Shown one piece after another: positions 36,034 through 45,667 of a stretch of DNA of 64,000 bases. Both the position numbers and the translations under genes were made by a program. The DNA comes from JANSYA01 sp965243385 (lineage in GTDB: Bacteria > Spirochaetota > Leptospiria > Leptospirales > Leptonemataceae). Each line of letters opens with the position of its first letter. Positions within the stretch are counted from its first letter, which is position 1. Where the stretch lies: assembly GCA_965243385.1 (NCBI GenBank), contig CBDEUV010000002.1, positions 5,890,001-5,954,000 of the forward strand, in the 5' to 3' direction. The notes beneath the pieces were generated by a model. The model was not told the origin of the DNA. It made no database searches and was given only the letters and a program-made list of their open reading frames with translations.

Positions 36034-36576
36034 GTGTCGCTCTTTCAATCCAGCCGGTCCGGCCATCTTATGTTCCATTTACGGTTTCGGTCACTCTCGT
36101 CATCGCGGCCGTGGCGAAGAGCAGGGCGGGGCGCGCTTGCGTCGACGCGTGTGCGTTTGCCTGGAGTTCCGGCGCTGCTTGCGGCTTTGCTTGCGCTTTC
36201 GACCGCCGCCTGCGGTTCGGCGCTTTTGCGCGAAGCGGACGTCGTCGACTTAAACGATCGCTACCGGGACCGGGTCTTTGTCACCAACCGCGATCTGGAG
36301 CCCACATTCAGCACAACCGTCAGCGACGCGGAACCGGAAGTGATCTATCCGGCGGGCACGCGCGTGAAGATCTGGGTGGAAAGCGATGAGGACTGGATTC
36401 GGGTCCGGGCCACGCCGCTCGAAGAAAAGCGCGAGCACAATCCCGGCAAAGTGGTGATCTATATTTTTCGCGATTTTTTGAAAGAAGACGGGGAGTCCGA
36501 AGAGGTACAGGATCGCTATCCGCTGTCCCGACTTGAGGCCGAAATCGCCGAAATTCTGACGGAAGTCGGTGGTTGA
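36034..36576 (+). CDS. Probable lipoprotein of unknown function
   Basis: Up to 180 residues. A hydrophobic stretch GVPALLAALLALSTAAC ending in Cys near residue 60 looks like a lipoprotein signal of the relaxed spirochaete type. Only about 120 residues follow, with no recognised domain (RVKIWVESDEDWIRVRATPL, KVVIYIFRDFLKEDGESEE). With the GTG at 36034 the signal would sit unusually far in; ATG 36070 or GTG 36151, which gives a signal of about 20 residues, are better starts. It is divergent from comM and precedes the M23 peptidase gene by 67 bp. Confidence 0.6.
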   Translation: MSLFQSSRSGHLMFHLRFRSLSSSRPWRRAGRGALASTRVRLPGVPALLAALLALSTAACGSALLREADVVDLNDRYRDRVFVTNRDLEPTFSTTVSDAEPEVIYPAGTRVKIWVESDEDWIRVRATPLEEKREHNPGKVVIYIFRDFLKEDGESEEVQDRYPLSRLEAEIAEILTEVGG

Positions 36577-36643
36577 TTCCGGTAGATATTGTAGATTTGA
36601 GGGTCAAGGGGTCGATAATACCGGTATGCTGGCAGGCGCACAC

Positions 36644-37807
36644 ATGAAGAACAACGCAATTCTATCGCGGGGAGCGATTCTGGCGGCGATCTGCGGCCTC
36701 ATCGCCGTCTTTGCCGCGTCGCCGCTGCAATCCGAGCGGAATCTCTACAGCCGGCCCGCTGTCGCGCCGCCGCCGGAGGCCCGTTCCGGATTCGATCAGA
36801 AGACCGAGGGCGACGAAATCGATCGCGAGATCGAGCAGTACTTTTCGGGCGTTCGGAGCGACGAAAAAAACACCGACATTGACGAACAGAAGCTGGAGCA
36901 ACTCTTCGGTCCCGCCACGGCCATCGACGAAGCCGAACACAGCCACGCCGCGGACGGCGGCGAAAGCGGCAGCTTCAGTTTCGCCAACTCCGGCAAGTCC
37001 GACGGCAACGGCGTCGCCGCCCACAAAGTCAAAAAAGGCGAAACCATCTGGAGTATCAGTCGCCGTTATGGCATGAAGCCCGCACAGGTCGTGCAGCACA
37101 ATCCGGAGCTCAAGAGTCGTCCGCTGTACATCGGCGAAGAAATCTTAATCGTACGCGAAGCGAAAAAAGGGCCGGTCAAAGCCAAAAAAAAGACCCGCGT
37201 CGTATATCACAAAGTCAAGAAAGGCGATACGCTTTCGCACGTCGCCCGTCGCCACCGAGTTTCCGTCGGCAATCTCAAGAAATGGAATCGCCTGAACAAA
37301 AGCGGCGTCATTAAAATCGGCCAGCGACTGAAAATCTATAAGAAGGGCGGACGCTCCGGTCCGCCTCCGGGCTACGTCTACGGCAAATTCTTCGACTGGC
37401 CGCTGCGGGGCGTCATCACCTCCGGCTACGGCCGTAGATCGAATCCCTTCGTGGGCGCCCGTCGCCAGTACCATCGCGGCATTGATATCGGCGCGAAAAT
37501 GGGCACGCCGATTCGCGCGGCTCGCGACGGAGTGGTGATCATGTCGCGGCGCATGGGCGGCTACGGCAATTGTATCTTCGTCCGTCACTCGAACGGCTAT
37601 GTTTCCGTCTACGCGCACAACATGGTGAACAAAGTCCGGGTGGGGCAGGTTGTGAAGCGCGGCGCTATAATCGGTAAGGTCGGTCGCACCGGTTCGGCGA
37701 CCGGGCCGCATCTGCATTTTGAGGTTCGCCGCTGGAAAAAACCGATCAATCCGCTGAGCGCGCTGAATATGAAAGAATTGATTCCGAAAAAAGTAGCCGC
37801 CCGCTGA
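36644..37807 (+). CDS. LysM and M23 peptidase-domain cell-wall protein
   Basis: Exported protein of 387 residues. An N-terminal signal or anchor (GAILAAICGLIAVFAAS), an acidic spacer, two LysM peptidoglycan-binding motifs (HKVKKGETIWSISRRYG and YHKVKKGDTLSHVARRH), a Lys/Gly linker, then a LytM/M23 domain with both zinc motifs: HRGID and PHLHFEV. Zn ligands being intact suggests an active endopeptidase; the NlpD group of similar layout lacks them. The ATG at 36644 has GGCAGG upstream and starts the signal. It sits just before the T2SS genes and could open the wall for the assembling secretion apparatus (inference). Confidence 0.9.
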   Translation: MKNNAILSRGAILAAICGLIAVFAASPLQSERNLYSRPAVAPPPEARSGFDQKTEGDEIDREIEQYFSGVRSDEKNTDIDEQKLEQLFGPATAIDEAEHSHAADGGESGSFSFANSGKSDGNGVAAHKVKKGETIWSISRRYGMKPAQVVQHNPELKSRPLYIGEEILIVREAKKGPVKAKKKTRVVYHKVKKGDTLSHVARRHRVSVGNLKKWNRLNKSGVIKIGQRLKIYKKGGRSGPPPGYVYGKFFDWPLRGVITSGYGRRSNPFVGARRQYHRGIDIGAKMGTPIRAARDGVVIMSRRMGGYGNCIFVRHSNGYVSVYAHNMVNKVRVGQVVKRGAIIGKVGRTGSATGPHLHFEVRRWKKPINPLSALNMKELIPKKVAAR

Positions 37808-37846
37808 CGAACCCGGCATCCGCGCCCTTCGTCAGAATACAAAGCG

Positions 37847-38713
37847 ATGTCTGAGTACGTTCTCAAACTCCAGAAGAATATCTTCGCGATTACCCTGGTC
37901 ACCTCCGTGCTCCTGGGTATTTCCGTCGCGTACCTGGGTGCGGTGGTCCTGCGCTTCTGGCTGACCTCCAATCAGAAAGAACTGAATCTGCAACCCCGCG
38001 CGCAGCAGCGGCCGGCGCAGGAAACCGTCTATCGCGGCGAAGAGGAGTTTCTGGGAATCGTTACCGGTAATTTTATTCGCGACGCGGGCTCCGCTCCCGA
38101 AGGCGATCCGTCCGCCGCGGCGGCCGTGCAGGCGGCCGGCGAAATCGAGCTGATGGGCGTTCTGTACGCGACTCCCGCCAGATTCGCCCAGGCTCTGATC
38201 AAAGAGAAGGACGCGCCGAGCGCCGAGTCCTACGGCATCGGCAAGACCGTCGCCGGCTATCGAATCGTCTGGATCCATACAAACGCCATCACTGTGGACG
38301 TGGGGGGCAATCGCTTCAAGATCAAGGTCGGCGAAAAATCCGGAGACGCCGCCACGACTCCGCCGCCGACCGCCGCCGGCCCCGCGTCAGCGGGTAGTCA
38401 GCAGATCACCCTCAAACGGGATCGGCTCCAGCAGTTGATGAAAAAGCCGGATGAAATCTATAAAAACAAGTTTTCGCCGGCCATCGTAAACGGCAAAATC
38501 GCGGGCTGGAAGCTGATCTACGTGCCGAACGACAATTTTCTGTATCAGCTGGGCGCCCGCAGCGGCGATATTCTGCGCCGATTCAACGGCGAACCGCTGG
38601 AAAGCCAGGAAAAGATGATCCAGATGTGGCAGAATTTGCAGTCCAGCAACAAGGTCACCGTGGATATCGAGCGGGGTGGAAAAATTTTCACCTACGACAT
38701 CCTGATTCAATAA
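37847..38713 (+). CDS. gspC: Type II secretion protein GspC
   Basis: Protein of 288 residues linking the inner-membrane platform to the secretin. One membrane segment (ITLVTSVLLGISVAYLGAVV, about 14-34), a periplasmic homology region (IELMGVLYATPARFAQALI ... VDVGGNRFKIKVGE), an Ala/Pro linker, and a C-terminal PDZ-like domain (YQLGARSGDILRRFNGEPL). Domain order is canonical. The gspD gene follows 80 bp downstream. It precedes gspD, as in most T2SS operons. Confidence 0.93.
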   Translation: MSEYVLKLQKNIFAITLVTSVLLGISVAYLGAVVLRFWLTSNQKELNLQPRAQQRPAQETVYRGEEEFLGIVTGNFIRDAGSAPEGDPSAAAAVQAAGEIELMGVLYATPARFAQALIKEKDAPSAESYGIGKTVAGYRIVWIHTNAITVDVGGNRFKIKVGEKSGDAATTPPPTAAGPASAGSQQITLKRDRLQQLMKKPDEIYKNKFSPAIVNGKIAGWKLIYVPNDNFLYQLGARSGDILRRFNGEPLESQEKMIQMWQNLQSSNKVTVDIERGGKIFTYDILIQ

Positions 38714-38793
38714 AAAAGCGCGCATTCGCATTCGATTCTCAAGGGTCCCGGTTCCGATAACGTGTACTGGATATCTTTCCGTACGCAGTAATT

Positions 38794-40596
38794 ATGAATC
38801 GAATCTCCGGTAAGCTCCGAATCGCGATCATCGCTCTACTGATCGGGGGGGTGTTTTTATATCATCCCGACCCGGGATTGCGCGCGCAGCCCGAGCTGAA
38901 GGGCTCATTTCAGCCTGAGTTCAAAGACGTCGAGATCCGCGACTTTCTGAAGACGATGGCGCAAATCACGCGCCGCAATATCCTGATCGACGACGCGATC
39001 AAAGGCAAAATCACCGTCGTCAGCCATCGCCGCATCCCCCGGGCGAACGCTCTGGATTTTCTCAAGCAGGTGCTCGAAGTCAAAGGCTTCGCCGTTATCG
39101 ACGAAAACGGGTTTCTGAAAGTCGTGCCCTTCGACCGGGGTAAAGATTCCTCACTGCCGGAAGCGGAGGCGACCGGCGCGACCCGGGCGGGCATCGTTTC
39201 GCGCGTGCTCAAGATGCCGGGCGGGGTTAACGTAAACGAAATCGCGAACGTGCTGCGCCAGATCGCGGGCAAAAATACCACGGTCGTTCCTTATCTTCCG
39301 AGCAATACCATCGTCGTGACCGGATATGCGACCAACGTGCGGCGGGCCGAGGCGATTACCAACGAATTGATGGCTCAGATGACCGGTCCCAGCGGATCGC
39401 CGGTCACGAGCACCGACTCGGTGCATATCTATCGCGCGAAGCATATTACCGCCGAGAGCCTGGCGCAGGTGCTCGTGCGTCTCGATAATCCGCAGATTAT
39501 TACGACGCCCGCGCCGACGACCGGAGCGAACGGCGCCCAGCCGGGGCAACCCGCCGCGCCGCAGCCCGCGGCAATCGTTTCGAATCAGCCCGCCGGTAAG
39601 ATCAAAGCAGTCGCGCACAAAGAGAGTAATTCGATCGTCGTAACCGCGAACCCCGGCGAGTGGAACGAAATCCTGCAGATCATTCAGCGCCTCGATCAGC
39701 TGCGGCAGCAGATTTTATTGGAAGTTTTGATCGCCGAAGTCACCAGCTCCAAGCTGAACGATTTCGGCATTGACTGGCGCTACCAGGGCAACGACGGCCC
39801 CGCGGGTCAGTTTAACACGGGGCTGGCGGCCGAGGGCGGACTGGTCGACGCCGAGACCGGAAATATCTCCGGCAACAATACGCTCAATGGTTTCAGTCTG
39901 GGATTCCTCGAACAAAACGGCGAGTTGCTGGGTATCTTAAACGCGAATATCAATAATCGGAATTTCAACGTACTTTCGAGTCCGCAGGTGCTGACCCTCG
40001 ACAACCAGGAAGCCGAGATCAATGTGGGTCAGGACGTGCCGGTACGAACCCAGGAGCGAAACTCGGGCGGCGGTAACGCCGAGGCGACGGTCAACTCGTT
40101 CGAATACCGGCCGGCGGGAATCAAACTCAAATTCACCCCGTACGTGAACGCCGACGAACGCATCGGCATCGATCTATTCAGCGAGATTACGACGATCGAA
40201 GGCGGGCAGACGGCCGCGACCAACCCGACGTTTAACAAACGTAATATCAAGACTTTCGTTAATGTGAATAACAAACAGACCATCGTGATCGGCGGTCTGG
40301 TCTTTACCGAGAAGCTGCAGGCAGTGGCCAAAGTGCCGCTACTGGGCGATATCCCGCTGCTCGGCCATCTCTTTCGCCGCACGACGCATAACGTACGCCG
40401 GACGAATTTGATGCTCTTTATCACACCGCATATTCTGTCGAACGCTCGCGCCGCCGACGGTATTACGAAATACAAGCGGCGGGAACAGCTGAAGGCCCAG
40501 CGCGAACGTCACAATGACGTCATTCTGTGGCCGGAAGAACCGATCGAAACCGATCGCGACGATACCTTCGAGAAATTCGACCAGGGCCTGGACTGA
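38794..40596 (+). CDS. gspD: Type II secretion secretin GspD
   Basis: Outer-membrane channel of the T2SS, 600 residues. Signal sequence (about 1-32), N0 domain (FKDVEIRDFLKTMAQITRRN), N1-N3 domains with the repeated VYRAKHITAESLAQVLVRL-like pattern, and the secretin domain with ILLEVLIAEVTSSKLNDFG, VNINVGQDVP-like and GGLVFTEKLQAVAKVPLLGD near residue 510. The C-terminal end is short; I do not see an S-domain for a pilotin. The chaperone-like pilotin gene is not recognisable nearby. Confidence 0.96.
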   Translation: MNRISGKLRIAIIALLIGGVFLYHPDPGLRAQPELKGSFQPEFKDVEIRDFLKTMAQITRRNILIDDAIKGKITVVSHRRIPRANALDFLKQVLEVKGFAVIDENGFLKVVPFDRGKDSSLPEAEATGATRAGIVSRVLKMPGGVNVNEIANVLRQIAGKNTTVVPYLPSNTIVVTGYATNVRRAEAITNELMAQMTGPSGSPVTSTDSVHIYRAKHITAESLAQVLVRLDNPQIITTPAPTTGANGAQPGQPAAPQPAAIVSNQPAGKIKAVAHKESNSIVVTANPGEWNEILQIIQRLDQLRQQILLEVLIAEVTSSKLNDFGIDWRYQGNDGPAGQFNTGLAAEGGLVDAETGNISGNNTLNGFSLGFLEQNGELLGILNANINNRNFNVLSSPQVLTLDNQEAEINVGQDVPVRTQERNSGGGNAEATVNSFEYRPAGIKLKFTPYVNADERIGIDLFSEITTIEGGQTAATNPTFNKRNIKTFVNVNNKQTIVIGGLVFTEKLQAVAKVPLLGDIPLLGHLFRRTTHNVRRTNLMLFITPHILSNARAADGITKYKRREQLKAQRERHNDVILWPEEPIETDRDDTFEKFDQGLD

Positions 40597-40679
40597 AGCG
40601 ATGAAGCGCGGGAATTCGCACGCGAATTCGGCTTGCGTGCATCGGAGCCGTACGGCGTAGTATATACGAGCGCAGAACT

Positions 40680-42362
40680 ATGAGAAAGCAACTGGGTGAA
40701 TTGCTCTTAGAGGACGGCATCATCGGCCGGGAAGAGCTGCAAGAAGCGCTCAAGATTCAGAAAAAATCCAGTCTCAAGCTGGGCCAGATTCTGATCAAAA
40801 AAGGCCTGGTCGACGAAGAGCAGCTTACGAAGATTCTCGCGCGGCAATTCGGCTTCTCTTTTCAGTCGCGGCTGAGCTTCAAGTACGACGACAGCTTCAC
40901 CCGGATCCCCGTAAACTTAATCCATCGCTCGCGGCTCGTGCCGGTCGCCCGTGCGGGCAAGACCGTCACCGTCGCTGTCGCCGATCCGACCGACCTGCAT
41001 CCCATGGACGACCTGCGCGCGTCGCTTTCGGATATGCGCGTGAAATTCGTGCTCAGCCCCGAAACCGAAGTGATGCGGGTCATTCACGGCAGCTTCGACC
41101 AGGCGGCCGCCGCCGCCCGCGAGGTAATGGACGGCATTCAGGAAGAAGAGTACAGCGAATTCGCCGAACTCTCCGAAGACACGATGGACATGGCCAATGA
41201 GGCCCCCATCATTCGCATGGTCAACGCGATCCTGACCCAGGGCACTCAGGAGCGCGCCTCGGATATTCACATCGAGCCATATGATAAGGCCGTCGAAGTC
41301 CGCTATCGCATCGACGGTATTCTGCACAAACGGCTTTCGCCGCCGAAGATGATTCACGCGGGTCTCGTCAGTCGTATCAAAATTATGGCGAATCTGAACA
41401 TCGCCGAGAACCGGCTTCCTCAAGATGGCCGCATTCAGATCAAAGTCGCCGGCAACGAAGTCGACATTCGCGTTTCGACGATTCCCACCCGCTACGGCGA
41501 ACGGGTGGTCATGCGTCTCTTAAACAAAAGCGATGTACGCTACAGCATGGAGACCATGGGATTCACCCCGGATCTGGAAAAGAGCCTGCGCAAAGTGATC
41601 TCCGAGCCGGACGGGATCTTTCTGGTAACGGGACCCACGGGTTCCGGTAAGTCGACGACCCTGTATGCGGTGCTCTCCGAGCTGAACCAGGAAGAACGCA
41701 ATATCTTAACGGCTGAAGATCCGGTCGAATACGAAATCGAAGGCATCGGTCAGATGCAGATGCAGGAGAAGATCGGCCTGACCTTCGCGACCGCGCTGCG
41801 GGCCATGCTGCGCCAGGATCCCGACGTGATTATGGTCGGTGAGGTTCGTGACCAGGAAACCGCGCGCATCGCGATCCAGTCGGCGCTGACCGGTCACCTC
41901 GTACTTTCGACGCTGCATACGAACGACTGCCCGTCGGCCGTCACCCGTTTGATGGATATGGGCATCGAACCCTATTTGATTACGTCGACGGTCCAGGCGG
42001 TGCTCGCCCAGCGCCTGGTGAGGGTGATCTGTCCCAAGTGTAAGACCCCCTTCAAACCCACGCCTGCCGAGCTGAACGATATTGGCCTCAAACCGGCGCA
42101 GCTCAAAGGCGGAAAGCTCTTTCGCGGCAAGGGCTGCGAGCACTGCGCGGGAACCGGCTATCGCGGTCGGGCGGGCATCTATTCGTTCATGCACATGGAC
42201 ACCGAAGTCCAGCGGGCCGTTCTGCGCGGCGACGACGCGGACCGCATCGGCCAGGTCGCCCGCAAAGACTCTCCGCACAAGATGTTGACGCTGCTGGAAT
42301 ACGGACGCATTAAGGTACTCCAGGGCGTGACCACCATCGAAGAGATTCTGCGGGTCACCTGA
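40680..42362 (+). CDS. gspE: Type II secretion ATPase GspE
   Basis: Cytoplasmic hexameric ATPase driving pseudopilus assembly. The 560-residue protein has an N-terminal domain (LLEDGIIGREELQEALKIQK), Walker A GPTGSGKSTT near residue 318, the Asp box (ILTAEDPVEYEI), Walker B and His box (VGEVRDQETARIAIQSALTG) and the zinc-binding CPKC ... CEHC module near 445-485. All are intact. It resembles PilB/GspE proteins with one N1E domain. It starts 83 bp after gspD and ends 8 bp before gspF. Confidence 0.96.
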   Translation: MRKQLGELLLEDGIIGREELQEALKIQKKSSLKLGQILIKKGLVDEEQLTKILARQFGFSFQSRLSFKYDDSFTRIPVNLIHRSRLVPVARAGKTVTVAVADPTDLHPMDDLRASLSDMRVKFVLSPETEVMRVIHGSFDQAAAAAREVMDGIQEEEYSEFAELSEDTMDMANEAPIIRMVNAILTQGTQERASDIHIEPYDKAVEVRYRIDGILHKRLSPPKMIHAGLVSRIKIMANLNIAENRLPQDGRIQIKVAGNEVDIRVSTIPTRYGERVVMRLLNKSDVRYSMETMGFTPDLEKSLRKVISEPDGIFLVTGPTGSGKSTTLYAVLSELNQEERNILTAEDPVEYEIEGIGQMQMQEKIGLTFATALRAMLRQDPDVIMVGEVRDQETARIAIQSALTGHLVLSTLHTNDCPSAVTRLMDMGIEPYLITSTVQAVLAQRLVRVICPKCKTPFKPTPAELNDIGLKPAQLKGGKLFRGKGCEHCAGTGYRGRAGIYSFMHMDTEVQRAVLRGDDADRIGQVARKDSPHKMLTLLEYGRIKVLQGVTTIEEILRVT

Positions 42363-42370
42363 GATTTCGC

Positions 42371-43597
42371 ATGCCGATTTTCCGCTACGTAGCACTCAAC
42401 CGCAAAGGCAAAGAAGAGAAGGGCATCATCGACGCGCCGGGCGCGGCGACCGCCCGGAAGAACCTGCGCCTGAAAGGGCTGTACGTTCGCACGCTGACCC
42501 AGGATCGCGAAAAAAAAGAACGCGAGCTCTTTCCGTTTTTAACGAAGCTGCTCTATCGCGTTCCGCGCAAAGAGGTGGGTTTATTCGTGCGTCAGCTGGG
42601 TACGCTGCTCGACGCGGGCCTGCCTCTCGACCGATCTCTGGCGAGCATCAGCGAGACGGTCGAAAACGAGTACCTCAAAAAAGCGATTATCGAAATTCGC
42701 GCGGGCATCGTCGAAGGCGAAACGCTGTCCGACGCTATGAAAAAACACCCGGCGATCTTTCCGCCGGTCTACCATCATCTCGTGGCGGTCGGCGAAAAAA
42801 CCGGCGCCTACGAGCAGGCCCTGCTGCGCCTGGCCGACTTAGAAGACGCCAACCAGGAGCTGCAAAACAAGGTTCTGACCGCCGCCTTTTATCCGCTGAT
42901 CATGTTGTTCTTACTCGGCGGTATTATGCTGTTTATGCTCGGGGTGGTTTTTCCGAAGATCCAGGCGCTCTTCGCCCAGGTCAAAGCGGAGTTGCCCTTT
43001 ATCACCAAGCTCGTAATCGGCATGTCCAATTTCGTCGCCTCGGGCAAGATCCTGATTCTGGTCGCGGTCATCGTCGTTCTGTATTTGCTCTTTCATCGCT
43101 GGAAGAGCAGTCCGGAGGGACGCGTGATCTGGGAAGGCTTTCTGATGAAGGTCCCCATGATCGGCAGCATTTCCAAAAAAGTGTTGCTGGCGCGCTTCAC
43201 GCGCAACCTGGGCGTGATGCTCGAAAATCGGGTTCCGTTGATCGCGGCGCTGCAGGTGGTTTCGAAAGTCGTGAACCACGGCATCTTCTCGACTGAAATC
43301 AGTCTGGCGATCGATAAGATCAAAGAGGGCACGAAGATCTCCGACGCCTTCCGACAATCGGCGATCGTAAATCAGATGACACTGGGTATGCTCAGCGCCG
43401 GGGAGCTTTCAGATACCGTGCCGCAGATGGTAACGAAGATCGCCGACGTACTGGACAACGAACTGGATTCGAGCATCCAGCGACTGTCGCTCTTATTGGA
43501 ACCGATAATGATCGTCGTTATGGGCGGCGTCATCGTGTTGATTATGGTCGCGATCCTGTTGCCGATGTACAATCTTACCAAACAGCTGCAGATGTGA
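42371..43597 (+). CDS. gspF: Type II secretion inner-membrane protein GspF
   Basis: Polytopic platform protein of 408 residues with two repeated cytoplasmic F domains (FVRQLGTLLDAGLPLDRSLA and FTRNLGVMLENRVPLIAALQ) and three membrane segments (near 175-195, 218-238 and 376-398). Gly-rich MVVMGGVIVLIMVAILLPMY-like sequence closes the protein, as in the family. It interacts with GspE and GspL. Its stop codon overlaps the start of the following methyltransferase gene, which is not a T2SS gene. Confidence 0.96.
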   Translation: MPIFRYVALNRKGKEEKGIIDAPGAATARKNLRLKGLYVRTLTQDREKKERELFPFLTKLLYRVPRKEVGLFVRQLGTLLDAGLPLDRSLASISETVENEYLKKAIIEIRAGIVEGETLSDAMKKHPAIFPPVYHHLVAVGEKTGAYEQALLRLADLEDANQELQNKVLTAAFYPLIMLFLLGGIMLFMLGVVFPKIQALFAQVKAELPFITKLVIGMSNFVASGKILILVAVIVVLYLLFHRWKSSPEGRVIWEGFLMKVPMIGSISKKVLLARFTRNLGVMLENRVPLIAALQVVSKVVNHGIFSTEISLAIDKIKEGTKISDAFRQSAIVNQMTLGMLSAGELSDTVPQMVTKIADVLDNELDSSIQRLSLLLEPIMIVVMGGVIVLIMVAILLPMYNLTKQLQM

Positions 43598-44832
43598 TGC
43601 GTTCGCCGGTCGCGCGCATTCTCAAGCGGCTGATTCCGCGAAACTGGCTCTATCGCCTGCGAGTGTGGAAGCTGCGTCGGACCCTGCGGGCGTCGGTATC
43701 GGAAACCGCCAACGGTCATACTGAAACGCAAGAGCCAGCGGGCGTCGCATCGCATTCATCCGGCAGCGGCGCGCCTGCGAGCGAAGCCGCGTCCGCAAAC
43801 GATACGCCGCCGTCGACTGACATAGCGGCGCTGCGCTTTTCGCCGCAGGAGCCCGCCACAGCGGCGGACGTCGTCGCCTGCTATCGCCTCTTTCTGGGTC
43901 GCGCTCCGGATCCGGAAGGACAGGCCGCCTATACCGACGCGATCGAGCGCGGCGGTCTCGATCTGGCGGGCCTGGTCGAGTCGTTCGCGCGTTCCGCGGA
44001 GTTTCGTGAGCGACGGGCGGCGGCCGAAACTCCGGGCGAGTATGCAATTGTCGATCTGGAATTGTTTCGCATGTACGTATTGCCCGGGGACTGGTCGGTT
44101 AGCCAGAGTATTATCGCGACCGGCGCGATGGAACCCCATGTGACCGCGGCCCTCAAAGAGCAGCTCAAACCCGGGATGCACTTCGTCGACGTGGGCGCGA
44201 ATATCGGCTATTTTACGATGCTCGGCGCCCGGCTGGTCGGCGCGCGGGGCTGTGTTACAGCCTTCGAAGCGGCGCCCCGGAATTGTTCGCTGATCTATGC
44301 GAGCGCGGAGCTGAACGGCTTTCGTAATATTCGTATCGAAGCGCAAATCGTGGCGGAAGCGGCCGGTCCCTATCTGTATCAGAGCTCCGGATCGAACGGC
44401 CGTATCGTGCCTTTACAGACGGTCCTGAATTCCGGGGCGATCGATTCGGCGAAAGCCGCAAGCGGTCATAGTCTGCAGGGCGATTTCATGTGGGCCGGAA
44501 CTCTGGCGGAGGCGCTGGCGGGCGAAACACGCGTCGACGTGGTCAAGATCGATATCGAAGGCGCCGAGTATCGCGCGATTTTGGGCGCCGGCGAACTGCT
44601 GCGAAAAGCGCGCCCGGTTCTGCTGACCGAATTTTCGCCGCCTCAGCTGAGTTCGGTTTCGGGCGTCGATCCGCTTCGCTATCTGGAATTGATTCGCGAG
44701 GCGGGTTACGAATTCACGGTACTGGGCGAAGACGGCGCGCGCATCGATTGCGGGGCGTCCGGTGAGCGCGTTCTCGAGTGCTACGTGCGGTCCGCGAAGG
44801 GCCTGCTGGACCTCTTGTGCCGCCCGCGTTGA
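43597..44832 (+). CDS. DUF4214-like plus FkbM-family methyltransferase
   Basis: Protein of 411 residues sitting between gspF and gspG. A basic N-terminus is followed by a Ser/Ala-rich linker. A short module near residues 90-130 (VVACYRLFLGRAPDPEGQAAY) resembles DUF4214, found with surface polysaccharide enzymes. The AdoMet-binding domain has FVDVGANIGYFTMLGARLVG near residue 195, CVTAFEAAPRN and VVKIDIEGAEYRAILG, typical of FkbM methyltransferases that modify sugars or other hydroxyls. Start ATG overlaps the gspF stop (TGATG), so it is translated with the secretion genes. Substrate unknown; a glycan on a pseudopilin or exported protein is possible. Confidence 0.85.
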   Translation: MRSPVARILKRLIPRNWLYRLRVWKLRRTLRASVSETANGHTETQEPAGVASHSSGSGAPASEAASANDTPPSTDIAALRFSPQEPATAADVVACYRLFLGRAPDPEGQAAYTDAIERGGLDLAGLVESFARSAEFRERRAAAETPGEYAIVDLELFRMYVLPGDWSVSQSIIATGAMEPHVTAALKEQLKPGMHFVDVGANIGYFTMLGARLVGARGCVTAFEAAPRNCSLIYASAELNGFRNIRIEAQIVAEAAGPYLYQSSGSNGRIVPLQTVLNSGAIDSAKAASGHSLQGDFMWAGTLAEALAGETRVDVVKIDIEGAEYRAILGAGELLRKARPVLLTEFSPPQLSSVSGVDPLRYLELIREAGYEFTVLGEDGARIDCGASGERVLECYVRSAKGLLDLLCRPR

Positions 44833-44890
44833 GCGAAATCCAGATCGGGAGCGCCTGCCCGGGGGGCCGCTCTGGCCGGCCACGTATAAC

Positions 44891-44918
44891 TTGACGAAAG
44901 AGTCCTGGATATTGTAGT
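44891..44918 (+). promoter_or_regulatory. Predicted promoter of the pseudopilin gene set
   Basis: TTGACG at 44891-44896 and TGTAGT at 44913-44918 are 16 bp apart in the gap before gspG. Transcription would start near 44925, so the GTG at 44919 could not serve as start on this transcript and ATG 44955 becomes the best gspG start. It would allow pseudopilins to be made in excess over the platform proteins. Confidence 0.5.
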
Positions 44919-44954
44919 GTGCTCGAAATCGCAATCTTTCAGACAGGTAACCTC

Positions 44955-45578
44955 ATGCTTTCATCTTATTTTTCCCGCATCCAGAAGCTTCGTGAAGTGA
45001 TGAAATCGCGCTACTCCGCGAGCGCCGTGGCTTCCCTTGATTCCCGCGATGTCCTCGATGCCTCCGGCGCCGGAGTCGGTCGTCGCGCTCGTTTGCTGGC
45101 CGCGGTGCAGACCGGAACGGCAGGCTCCGGGAGCCTGCTGCGGCGGGGACTGACGCTCGTGGAACTGGCGATTGTAATTCTGGTGTTGGGCGTCATCATG
45201 ACGATTGTCATCGCCAACCTGGATCTGGGTATCATCGACGACGCCAAAAAACTGCAGGTGAAAAACGCCGCGAAGACCCTGGAGTTTACGATGCGCCGTT
45301 ATGAAATGGACAGCGCCGCTCTGACCGACGGCACCCGTCTGGGCGTGCTGGCGCAGAAAAACCCGAATAATCCCGGCTGGCGCCCGGTCGACGAAAGCCT
45401 GGTCATGGACCCCTGGGGCGAAGAATATTTCATTTGCCTGGATGATTTGAGCCAGAAGCAGATTTGCACGTACGGCGCGGATCGGCAGCCCGGCGGAGCC
45501 GGTGAAGCGCAGGACTTCTTTTTGACCGACAAGACCAGCTGGCCCTCCTGGCTGAGCGGCAAAGGTCCGGATCAATAA
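44955..45578 (+). CDS. gspG: Major pseudopilin GspG with an unusually long leader
   Basis: Protein of 207 residues. The prepilin peptidase site LLRRG/LTLVELAIVILVLG lies at residues 61-74, with Glu at +5, as in all type IV pilin-like proteins. The C-terminal part (VMDPWGEEYFI) carries the GspG signature around the calcium-binding loop. Leaders are normally 6-20 residues, here 65 from ATG 44955. An in-frame GTG at 45105 would give a 15-residue leader but has no ribosome-binding site; ATG 44955 has CAGGTAACC upstream and fits the promoter. First of five pilin-like genes. Confidence 0.9.
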   Translation: MLSSYFSRIQKLREVMKSRYSASAVASLDSRDVLDASGAGVGRRARLLAAVQTGTAGSGSLLRRGLTLVELAIVILVLGVIMTIVIANLDLGIIDDAKKLQVKNAAKTLEFTMRRYEMDSAALTDGTRLGVLAQKNPNNPGWRPVDESLVMDPWGEEYFICLDDLSQKQICTYGADRQPGGAGEAQDFFLTDKTSWPSWLSGKGPDQ

Positions 45579-45667
45579 ATCTTTCGGCCGGCGTCTCGTG
45601 AATGTGACGCCGCCGATTTGCCGATAGCAGTCGGGCCTGTCGTACGCGAAGCGTCCGGGCTTCGTTC

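Noticed and set aside
45105..45578. Short-leader version of GspG from GTG 45105
   Set aside because: It would give a normal leader, but no ribosome-binding site precedes it and the other pseudopilins also have long leaders. Kept only as an alternative.
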